From Flavobacteriales bacterium UBA1937 (GTDB lineage Bacteria > Bacteroidota > Bacteroidia > Flavobacteriales > Weeksellaceae): a stretch of DNA of 64,000 nt. Position numbers and translations under genes: made by a program. The notes beneath the pieces were generated by a model. It ran no database searches, had not been told where the DNA came from, and saw only the letters and a list, made by a program, of their open reading frames with translations. This document shows, one piece after another, positions 35,958-42,447 of the stretch. Position 1 is the stretch's first letter. The number at the start of each line of letters is the position of its first letter. Location: the NCBI GenBank assembly GCA_002337005.1, contig DDFD01000046.1:1-64000 (forward strand). The letters are read 5' to 3'.

Positions 35958-36554
35958 ATGTATCATAAAAAAACATTTACACTTAGTATTCCTTTACTTT
36001 TTATTATTTTAATTTATGGTTGTAAACCTTCCGATAAAATTAGTGAAGAAGATTATAAAATAATAAATATTATTGTTAAGGAAAGGATTAAACCAAGTAT
36101 TGATAAATATTTTCTATCAGAGGATTTGAGGAAATATAAGAAAAACAATTTAGACCAAGATATTAAAATTATAGATTCAATAATAAACACTAGAAAGTAT
36201 TATTTTAAATTGTCCGATACTTTATACAGTATTAATTTAGAAAATAAAAAATATAAAGATATCATTTCTGGTTCGTTTGTCTTTTTTCCCAATAATCAAA
36301 ACTATAATATTCCCTTGAAATTTGATAAAAAAAAAGTGAAATATAATTCTAATACCATAGAAGTTGAAACTGAAAAAAATATAGATGAAAATTACATTGG
36401 GAGTTATCGAATTTCTCGAGTTATTTTGAATAAGCAACATGATAGAGCAGTTGTAGAGCTTAAAATAGATGCTAAACAATCATTATTTGAAGGCGATAAA
36501 ATATTTCTCTTAGAAAAAAATAGTGAGATGTGGAAAATTATAAAAGTGCAATAA
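35958..36554 (+). CDS. Immunity-type lipoprotein, copy 2
   Basis: The 198-residue protein has a lipobox (LIYGCKPSD) and the family pattern EEDYKIINIIV, YFKLSDTLYS, then IGSYRISRVILNKQHDRAVVE and a WKI end. It is a paralogue of copy 1, separated by 32 bases and similar in length. Repeated immunity genes behind one toxin usually protect against variants carried by relatives. Its C-terminal half is better conserved than the middle. Confidence 0.6.
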   Translation: MYHKKTFTLSIPLLFIILIYGCKPSDKISEEDYKIINIIVKERIKPSIDKYFLSEDLRKYKKNNLDQDIKIIDSIINTRKYYFKLSDTLYSINLENKKYKDIISGSFVFFPNNQNYNIPLKFDKKKVKYNSNTIEVETEKNIDENYIGSYRISRVILNKQHDRAVVELKIDAKQSLFEGDKIFLLEKNSEMWKIIKVQ

Positions 36555-36556
36555 TC

Positions 36557-36643
36557 TTAAAAAAAATTGATGAAGGGCAATATAAGAGAATTGAAAATGA
36601 GCTAAATAAAATATCAGATTATTATTATGAAATTATTAAATAA
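36557..36643 (+). pseudogene. Scar of a further lipoprotein copy
   Basis: A 28-codon frame (…KKIDEGQYKRIENELNKISDYYYEIIK, stop at 36641-36643) sits between two intact copies. It resembles the stretch LEEELNKIDSIKKYTPFTYEL of copy 1. It has no start or signal peptide and overlaps the next gene, so it is a leftover of a deleted paralogue. Confidence 0.5.
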
Positions 36644-37265
36644 AATAAAAATACGGATATTTTTAGTATCAGTTTTATTAATAAGTTGCCAATCAAATGA
36701 AACACAAGATGAAAAAGAAATTATGAATATCATACAAAGCTCTCTAATAAAGCCAATAATCTATCCTAATCTTATTGAAAAAAATAAGATTCACTTATCT
36801 CAAAAAGATTATGATAAAGCAAATGTAATTCTTTTAATAGAACCAGAACCATTAGATTCGGTTTGGTATTCAAAAGTTCTAGCTAATAATAAGTTTACTT
36901 ATGTACTCTCTGATACTTTGTTGCAGTCAAAATTAAAAAATGATAATTTCGTGAAAATGATGACAATGATGAATGGCATAGATCTAAACAAATCACCGCA
37001 TAAATTGAGAAAAATTAACTTTGAAGATATTAAAACTAGAAATAATATTGTCAGAATAGATAATAAAGATAATAATCCAAAAGGTTTCATTTATATTGGA
37101 GAATTTAATATATCTCTTATCTATTTTGATAATAAAAGACTTAATGCGTATACTGAAATTATGGGAGTTAGGAAAAATAATTCTGGAATAACGGCAAAAG
37201 ATACGACTAGGCTTCCCGTTCTTCTTAAAAAAGAAAATGGTAAGTGGAAAATAAAAAATTTGTAA
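36627..37265 (+). CDS. Immunity-type lipoprotein, copy 3
   Basis: The 212-residue protein has a lipobox-like signal (SVLLISCQSNE) and the family pattern: an acidic start (DEKEIMNIIQSSLIKP), FTYVLSDTLLQ in the middle, FIYIGEFNISLIYFDNKRLNAYTE and a WKIKNL end. It has an extra 20 residues in the middle compared with copy 2. Directly behind it lies the remnant of a toxin C-terminus, suggesting that this copy once followed or came with a different toxin end. Confidence 0.6.
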   Translation: MKLLNKIKIRIFLVSVLLISCQSNETQDEKEIMNIIQSSLIKPIIYPNLIEKNKIHLSQKDYDKANVILLIEPEPLDSVWYSKVLANNKFTYVLSDTLLQSKLKNDNFVKMMTMMNGIDLNKSPHKLRKINFEDIKTRNNIVRIDNKDNNPKGFIYIGEFNISLIYFDNKRLNAYTEIMGVRKNNSGITAKDTTRLPVLLKKENGKWKIKNL

Positions 37266-37473
37266 AAGAAGTTTACACGCTATAAATACATTTTGGGGAG
37301 GCTTAGGTTTTTACAAAGCGTATCAAGAAAATAAACTTAAAGCTTTAATTGATGCAGAAAATTTAATGACAATGTGGCAAATATTCGTTAATTCTCCAGA
37401 TTTTGAACCTAAACTCTTTGAAAATTCACAAGTAAAAGATGAGATGACAAGAATAGATAATATTTTAAAATAA
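37264..37473 (+). pseudogene. Orphan C-terminal toxin fragment related to the 600-residue protein
   Basis: A frame of 69 codons without a start reads SLHAINTFWGGLGFYKAYQE... and ends KDEMTRIDNILK. It aligns to the last 75 residues of the toxin candidate: HAINTFWGG with HAINLLWGG, DAENLMTMWQIF with DFENLLAAWGFY, and KDEMTRIDNI with KDDMDKIKVV. It lies between two lipoprotein genes. A headless copy of the toxin tail followed by an immunity gene is the typical cassette found in polymorphic toxin loci. Confidence 0.7.
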
Positions 37474-37493
37474 AATGACAAAACTTATGTACT

Positions 37494-38108
37494 ATGATAA
37501 AAAAAATATTAAAACTATTGCTTTTTTTGTTGATAATACTATTTGAAGGATGCTCTCCTAAAAATATTTTGACAGAAGATGATTATTCTATTGCACGTAT
37601 TGTATTAGATAAATATATTATTGTAAATAATTTTGATGGGGAACCTTCTGTTATGAATTATGATAAAGATAGTCATGAATATTCGAAAATAGAAATGAAC
37701 CTTTGGGAAAATCAAGATTATGTCAATAATTATTATTATTCTATAGATGAATTTTTTTATAGATTTAGTGATGACAGATTTATTATAGGTCTACTTGAAA
37801 AAAATAACTTCAATACTAAAGATATTTCAAAATTGATATCATTAAAAATAGATTACAATAAAATTAATTTTAAAAGAAATCTTTTAAGAGTAAATAAAAA
37901 TTCAGATTTAATGAAATCTAAAAATTATGTAGGAGATTATAGATTATCAAGAGTTTTATATGATGGTAGCAATAGAGCATGTATTATATTTTCAGAAAAA
38001 GAAGGTAGAAGGGGGCTAGTTTTTCTTAAAAAAGAAAATAATATTTGGACTATAGATTTTTCTACTATTATACCTTATAAAATGGGTGATGAAGAAATTA
38101 CACTTTGA
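37494..38108 (+). CDS. Immunity-type lipoprotein, copy 4
   Basis: The 204-residue protein starts with a lipoprotein signal (LLFLLIILFEGCSPKN) and shows TEDDYSIARIVLDKYI, YRFSDDRFIIGLLE, then YVGDYRLSRVLYDGSNRACIIF and W-TIDF, so it belongs to the same family as the three copies upstream, although it is more diverged. It sits 20 bases after the orphan toxin fragment, the position expected for the matching immunity gene. A REP element follows 30 bases after its stop. Confidence 0.6.
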   Translation: MIKKILKLLLFLLIILFEGCSPKNILTEDDYSIARIVLDKYIIVNNFDGEPSVMNYDKDSHEYSKIEMNLWENQDYVNNYYYSIDEFFYRFSDDRFIIGLLEKNNFNTKDISKLISLKIDYNKINFKRNLLRVNKNSDLMKSKNYVGDYRLSRVLYDGSNRACIIFSEKEGRRGLVFLKKENNIWTIDFSTIIPYKMGDEEITL

Positions 38109-38140
38109 CTCTAACAAAGATAATTTTTATTTTGTGCTGC

Positions 38141-38299
38141 CCCCCCCGCTGCGCAAAGTTTGCAACTTTGAGCAATGATAAAATATAAAAACTAATAACC
38201 AAGAAAACTTAAGTAAAAACAATCACACATAGTAGAAGTCAGTTATATTGAGCAATAATAAAAAATAAAAAAATGAAAGAAGGCTATACCATAAAAGAC
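38141..38299 (+). repeat. REP element 1 plus leader and first nine codons of a RAYT gene
   Basis: The head CCCCGCTGCG is followed by the hairpin CAAAGTT-tgc-AACTTTG (38154-38170). The next 125 bases nearly repeat 40350-40475, the leader of the intact REP-associated transposase gene. The copy includes ATG AAA GAA GGC TAT (38273 on) and breaks off after codon nine, exactly where the next REP starts. It is therefore the 5' end of a deleted transposase gene. Confidence 0.8.
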
Positions 38300-38330
38300 C
38301 CCCGTTGCGCAAAGCTTGCAACTTTGAGCA
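38300..38330 (+). repeat. REP element 2
   Basis: CCCGTTGCGCAAAGCTTGCAACTTTGAGC repeats the REP head and palindrome with two changes. The leader-like sequence behind it (aataaccaagaaaacttaag and on) runs directly into the start of the secreted-protein gene at 38438, so REP leader DNA now forms the upstream region of that gene. Confidence 0.75.
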
Positions 38331-38437
38331 ATGCTAAAATATAAAAACTAATAACCAAGAAAACTTAAGTAAAAACAATCATACATAGTAGAAGTCAGTT
38401 ATATTGAGAAACAATAACAAATAAAACCCCGATAATT

Positions 38438-39187
38438 ATGAAAAAAGTAAATTTAATTTTAGTACTTATATGTATTACCTTAAGCAATGTGTTTTATGCA
38501 CAAAATAAGACGGAGAAAAAAGTGGCAGTAGTGTCCTTTTCAACCGACAAGACAATAGATGTGTCAGATTTGAATCTCACTGGTGTAAAAGCCGTAGCAG
38601 ATAAAATCTTTGACCTCAAAAATGATCCTAATTTTAATTTGATGCCTATCTTAGAAAAATACCATACTGCTTTTTTTGATAGTTATTCCAAAAAGTTTCC
38701 CTTTTCTCTTTTACCAGAAAATGAGGTTATTAATAATGTTGATTATCAAAAATTTCAACCAAAAATAGGTGAAACAGAAAACGAAACTATTTTTGGAATT
38801 ATTAATTATCCTGGCTACAAAGAAATCTATGAAGGGATGTTTGCTAAAGCTAATGAAGAAGGTATTGCTACCATATTTAAAGAACAAGCAGATGGAGTGT
38901 TAATGACAAATATTCATTTTTCATTAGTTAAAGGTTTTGGGATAGGAGATACATCTACCTTAAAAATGCGTGTATATGCACGTATCGCACTATATGACAA
39001 AACAGGTAAAAAAGTTTGGGTAATTAACGAGAGTGAGCAATCTAAAAAAACAGGTATTATGGTAAGAGGTATCCCTGTATTAGAACCTAAAAAAATCTTA
39101 CCGATGTGCGAAAGTGCTCTAGAGGAACTGATGAAAGATTTAGATAAGCGCATCGAGAAAATAGTGAAAAAATCAGACAAATTATAA
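38438..39187 (+). CDS. Secreted protein of unknown function inside the array
   Basis: The 249-residue protein begins with a signal peptide (ILVLICITLSNVFYAQ). The mature part shows KKVAVVSFSTDKTIDVSD, then MRVYARIALYDKTGKKVWV and a charged helical tail. The pattern resembles periplasmic proteins that build on a beta-sheet core similar to curli-assembly or penicillin-binding-protein activator lipoproteins, but I cannot name a family. REP-type sequences lie on both sides, so it may have been inserted as a unit. A role as periplasmic immunity protein is possible. Confidence 0.6.
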   Translation: MKKVNLILVLICITLSNVFYAQNKTEKKVAVVSFSTDKTIDVSDLNLTGVKAVADKIFDLKNDPNFNLMPILEKYHTAFFDSYSKKFPFSLLPENEVINNVDYQKFQPKIGETENETIFGIINYPGYKEIYEGMFAKANEEGIATIFKEQADGVLMTNIHFSLVKGFGIGDTSTLKMRVYARIALYDKTGKKVWVINESEQSKKTGIMVRGIPVLEPKKILPMCESALEELMKDLDKRIEKIVKKSDKL

Positions 39188-39326
39188 TACAACACTATTT
39201 ATGGTTTTCATTTTTGAAAACTGATTTCATAAATGAAACATAAAAACTAATAACCAAAATTTGTAAAGTTTTATATTTTATAAGAAAAGTAGTAACCAGA
39301 AAACCTCAAAAGCATATTAAAGACTA

Positions 39327-39360
39327 CCCCGTTGCGCAAAGTCCTAACTATTTGCGACAC
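39327..39360 (+). repeat. Degenerate REP element 3
   Basis: CCCCGTTGCGCAAAGTCC matches the REP head, but the second half of the palindrome is altered (ACTATTTGCGACAC). Fragments of the shared leader (ataaaaactaataacca) occur about 90 bases before it. It lies upstream of the 153-residue protein gene. Confidence 0.6.
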
Positions 39361-39439
39361 GAGGTAGATCAATATATTTTATCTAATTTTCCACAATACA
39401 ACAACAGTACTTATTTAATTAAAGTAAATTATTAAAATT

Positions 39440-39901
39440 ATGGCACGTACATTCATAGATTATAAAGATGGTAAAGGTTTTGAGATTAATGAGGCCTACA
39501 TCCAATTGGCTTTCTGTTATATTTACCAAGAGGCAAAAAAACCACAATATAGTTTTTCTAATAGAGAGGATGTAATGTATGATTTTGAAACAAGTATTAA
39601 TGGTTTTAGAAAAGGATACTTAGTTTTAAATTGGGATGATGATTTAGTAAATCAATCTGACGAACAAACAATGTATCAAGTTTTACAAAATGTAAAAACA
39701 ACTTTGCAAAGTAAAGGAAGTTATATTTCTGTTGCAGAACTTCAATCAATTCCCACAGAAGATAAAGATTTTAAAATATTATACAGCAGGAAGCCGTTTC
39801 CTACAGCCGAGTTAATTAAGATAATAGATGCCCTAGTAAAAATGTTGCAGGGAACTTGGGATTCTACTAATTACAGTATGGATATTAATTATCAGTATTA
39901 A
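39440..39901 (+). CDS. Small cytoplasmic protein, possible immunity protein
   Basis: The 153-residue protein (MARTFIDYKDGKGFEINEAYIQLAF) has no signal peptide. It is acidic with mixed helices and strands, as is common in immunity proteins. There is no recognisable family. Its place directly ahead of an orphan toxin fragment (39958-40319) and behind a REP element fits an immunity gene left from an earlier toxin end. A stand-alone housekeeping function seems unlikely, given the surroundings. Confidence 0.5.
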   Translation: MARTFIDYKDGKGFEINEAYIQLAFCYIYQEAKKPQYSFSNREDVMYDFETSINGFRKGYLVLNWDDDLVNQSDEQTMYQVLQNVKTTLQSKGSYISVAELQSIPTEDKDFKILYSRKPFPTAELIKIIDALVKMLQGTWDSTNYSMDINYQY

Positions 39902-39957
39902 GAGTTAATCTAAAAGAATATTTAAGCGCAGCCGTTCATTGAAATAAATATTTGTAA

Positions 39958-40319
39958 TTTTTAGGATCATCATTTTCCAGCGTCATAAAAAACGATGCAG
40001 ATGTAAATGCTATATTAAAGCATTATGCAGAAACAGATATTAGGAATATTTTAGAACCGTTAAGCTTTACCAAAAGATGGAACTTTATAAATGGTTTTAA
40101 AAGTATAGATGACGAAACTTTTGATTTGTTGAAAAACTATCCTGAAAACATTAACATTTGGATGGATTATTTAAAGGAAGTACAACAAGAAATTATCGCC
40201 AACCCAAAATTGTGGTTAAAATACACAAAAATAAGAAGTTTTTTAAAATCTGGAGATTACATAAGTGTTGCTACTATTTTTAAAAAAAATATTGTTGAAG
40301 CAATAATACCAGCTGGACT
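39958..40319 (+). pseudogene. Orphan toxin segment cut by a REP element
   Basis: The frame opens after a stop at 39955-39957 and has no natural start (the TTG at 40126 is internal). It reads FLGSSFSSVIKNDADVNAIL and continues KNYPENINIWMDYLKE, the kind of helical linker (N-P-x-x-W...) found ahead of toxic domains in many polymorphic toxins. At 40320 it runs into the REP sequence, which adds a few foreign residues and a stop at 40345-40347. The toxic domain itself is missing. Confidence 0.6.
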
Positions 40320-40349
40320 CCCCGCTGCGCAAAGTTTGCAACTTTGAGC
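40320..40349 (+). repeat. REP element 4, left partner of the RAYT gene
   Basis: CCCCGCTGCGCAAAGTTTGC with the palindrome CAAAGTT-tgc-AACTTTG stands 100 bases upstream of the transposase gene. Together with the inverted copy at 41059-41090 it brackets the gene, the usual setting of a REP transposase unit. Confidence 0.8.
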
Positions 40350-40448
40350 AATGCTAAAATACAAAAACTAATAACCAAGAAAACTTAAGTAAAAACAATC
40401 ACACATAGTAGAAGTCAGTTATATTGAGCAATAATAAAAAATAAAAAA

Positions 40449-41054
40449 ATGAAAGAAGGCTATACCATAAAAGACCAAGAAAAACCCCACTTTATTACGT
40501 GTACAGTAGTAGATTGGGTAGATATTTTTACAAGAAAGGTTTATAGAGATATAGTAATTTCATCATTAGAATATTGCATAAAAGAAAAAGGGATGATATT
40601 ATATGGTTACGTAATAATGAGTAACCATATCCATTTAATTGTTCAATCTAAAGAAGGTAAACTATCAGATTTGATTAGAGATTTTAAAAAGTTTACCGCA
40701 AAAAGTATTTTAGAAGCCATACAAACCGAGCCAGAAAGTAGAAGAGAATGGATGCAGGATTTATTCAAAAAAGCAACAGAAAGCCATACAAGAAATAAAA
40801 ATTACCAGTTTTGGCAATATGGCAATCACGCAGAAGAAATATATACGTTACGTTTTATGTGGGACAAGTTAAATTATATACACTTAAATCCAATAAGAGC
40901 AGGTATTGTAGAAAAATCCCAACATTATATTTATTCATCAGCGAGTAATTATACAACAGGTAAAGGATTAGTAAATGTAGAATTGGCAGATAACCCAGTA
41001 ATTAATACAAGCAAAACGAATGAATTTTGGAAATATAGTAATTATGATGAGTAA
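40449..41054 (+). CDS. REP-associated tyrosine transposase (RAYT)
   Basis: The 201-residue protein is a Y1/HUH enzyme of the TnpA-REP family: HFITCTVVDWVDIF at the N-terminus, the metal-binding pair in MSNHIHLIVQS, the helix with the nucleophile-bearing region, and LNYIHLNPIRAGIVE. These enzymes cut single-stranded DNA at REP palindromes. Inverted REP copies lie on both sides (40320-40349 and 41059-41090). The protein appears full length. Its leader was copied upstream of two other genes in this locus, so the enzyme is a plausible agent of the rearrangements. Confidence 0.9.
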   Translation: MKEGYTIKDQEKPHFITCTVVDWVDIFTRKVYRDIVISSLEYCIKEKGMILYGYVIMSNHIHLIVQSKEGKLSDLIRDFKKFTAKSILEAIQTEPESRREWMQDLFKKATESHTRNKNYQFWQYGNHAEEIYTLRFMWDKLNYIHLNPIRAGIVEKSQHYIYSSASNYTTGKGLVNVELADNPVINTSKTNEFWKYSNYDE

Positions 41055-41058
41055 GTTG

Positions 41059-41090
41059 GCTCAAAGTCAGGAGACTTTGCGCAGCGGGGG
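41059..41090 (-). repeat. REP element 5 (inverted), right partner of the RAYT gene
   Basis: Read on the minus strand it is CCCCCGCTGCGCAAAGTCTC followed by the second arm. The stem is CAAAGTC/GACTTTG, where other copies have CAAAGTT/AACTTTG, so both sides of a base pair changed together. It starts four bases after the transposase stop. Confidence 0.85.
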
Positions 41091-41137
41091 TAATGAAGTA
41101 ATAAAATCAGCTTATCCAATCTTTAAAAAATAAAATT

Positions 41138-41512
41138 ATGAATCAAAATATTATAAACAAATACCAGATTAGATTTGAAAATAAAGTTTTCAATTGGGAA
41201 ACAGGCAAAGAAGTGTACAAATCTTTAGATGCTAATAACAAATATCTATACGACCTTCTAATTGATTGGACAGCTTCAGAAATCAACGATATGCTTTTAC
41301 CAGACATAAACAATGCTTTATCTAATCCAAATATAGAATTAGAAAATGGAAGTGAAACGATTGCTATATTTATAAAAAAAGATAATACTAGTTTTTATAA
41401 TATGGATGAAGGTTTGGTTTATGAAATGTCTACTCAGGATTTAAAAGAAATAATTATTGGCTGGAGAGATTTTTTGCTCACACCACCATTAAATGGAACG
41501 AAGATGCCGTAA
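41138..41512 (+). CDS. Immunity-type cytoplasmic protein fused at its end to foreign frame
   Basis: The protein starts MNQNIINKYQIRFENKVFN, has no signal peptide, and its core ends with EMSTQDLKEIIIGWRDFLL. The same pattern (NDFKAVLNEWKDYL just before the stop) closes the related gene at 41945-42318. Here, however, the frame continues for nine odd residues (TPPLNGTKMP), which are another frame of the toxin fragment starting near 41476. The natural stop was therefore lost when the toxin fragment was joined on. It is probably still functional, since the core is intact. Confidence 0.6.
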   Translation: MNQNIINKYQIRFENKVFNWETGKEVYKSLDANNKYLYDLLIDWTASEINDMLLPDINNALSNPNIELENGSETIAIFIKKDNTSFYNMDEGLVYEMSTQDLKEIIIGWRDFLLTPPLNGTKMP

Positions 41513-41934
41513 AAACTCTAGATATATTTAAATTGCTAGATGAGAACGAAGTGGTTTGGAGAAATAAATCAAAATTCTCTGCTACAAAACCAGGCTCTAA
41601 AATAATAGGAGCACACACACGTTCTGTAATGCAACAATTTGGAGGATTTATTTTTAAGGATTTGGATAGAGCAGAAAAAGTGGTGCGTGGACATACAAGG
41701 GCCTATTTCTTTAGATATATAAATGGGGTTAAAAAAACCTTAGGTAAAAAAACAATGTTTAATTTTGAATGGAGCGACCAGAGAGTTTGGGAAGAAATTG
41801 CATATGCTTTGTCTCATAAAGAATTTAAAGCATTAAATAAGCCTAATGAATATATTAGCCTAATGAGTGATGGTACCAAAATTAAAATTGTAATAAAGAA
41901 TAATAAATTAGAAACGGCTTATCCTGATTTTTAA
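41476..41934 (+). pseudogene. Orphan EndoU-like nuclease toxin domain
   Basis: The frame is open from about 41461, before any start codon (the TTG at 41533 is internal), and reads AHTTIKWNEDAVKTLDIF, then GSKIIGAHTRSVM, a central region, WSDQRVWEEIAYAL, and LMSDGTKIKIVIKNNKLETAYPDF in two parts up to the stop. The ending DG-x-KI-x-x-V-I ... TAYP and the W-S-D-x-x-V/I box match the C-terminal half of bacterial EndoU/BECR RNase toxins, and the GAHTR histidine may be catalytic. No N-terminal delivery part is present, so this is a headless toxin end followed by its immunity gene. Confidence 0.65.
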
Positions 41935-41944
41935 ATCTATAATT

Positions 41945-42318
41945 ATGAATAATACACAAATATTAAACAAATATTAAACAAATATGGGCTAATATTTTCT
42001 ACTGTAAAAGTCCGTAACTATGGTACAGAAAATATTGCAAAATCAATTTCATACCCAGTACTTGCAGAAATTCTAAATTTTCTTCCCGCACCAGATTATG
42101 TAGATGATATGATATATGATATAGAAAGAGTAGTAAATGGTGAAAGTGAATATGAAGACTTTTACATTACATTACCATCTATAAGAATTTTACCTAATGA
42201 AATAAGAATGTACAAATATGAAAATAATAATTATGAGCAACCTGATATTATAATTATGCCTAATGATTTTAAGGCAGTTCTTAATGAATGGAAAGATTAC
42301 TTGCAAAAGAATCAGTAG
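41945..42318 (+). pseudogene. Immunity gene interrupted by an 11-base tandem duplication
   Basis: The ATG at 41945 opens MNNTQILNKY and hits a stop at once. The unit caaatattaaa is present twice (41957-41967 and 41968-41978). Removing one unit restores a continuous 120-codon frame: MNNTQILNKYGLIFSTVKV ... ILNFLPAPDYVDDM ... DFKAVLNEWKDYL, homologous to the protein at 41138. The open frame from 42109 is only its second half. It is either a fresh inactivation or a reversible slip of one repeat unit. It follows the EndoU-like fragment directly, as an immunity gene should. Confidence 0.8.
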
Positions 42319-42340
42319 ATTATGAATTATACAATTTTAG

Positions 42341-42372
42341 CCCCCCGCTGCGCAAAGTTTGCATCTTTGAGC
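42341..42372 (+). repeat. REP element 6, ahead of the first giant gene
   Basis: CCCCCCGCTGCGCAAAGTTT, then an arm with one mismatch (ATCTTTG). The REP-type leader (aataaccaagagaactc) follows and runs to within 40 bases of the giant gene's ATG at 42448. Confidence 0.75.
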
Positions 42373-42447
42373 AATGATAAAATATAAAAACTAATAACCA
42401 AGAGAACTCAAAACAAAACATAATAAAAACTACCCAAATCAAGATAT

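Noticed and set aside
40449..41054. Insertion sequence of the IS200 type
   Set aside because: The flanks are inverted REP palindromes and the protein pattern is that of a REP-associated transposase; there is no tnpB and no IS200-type end.
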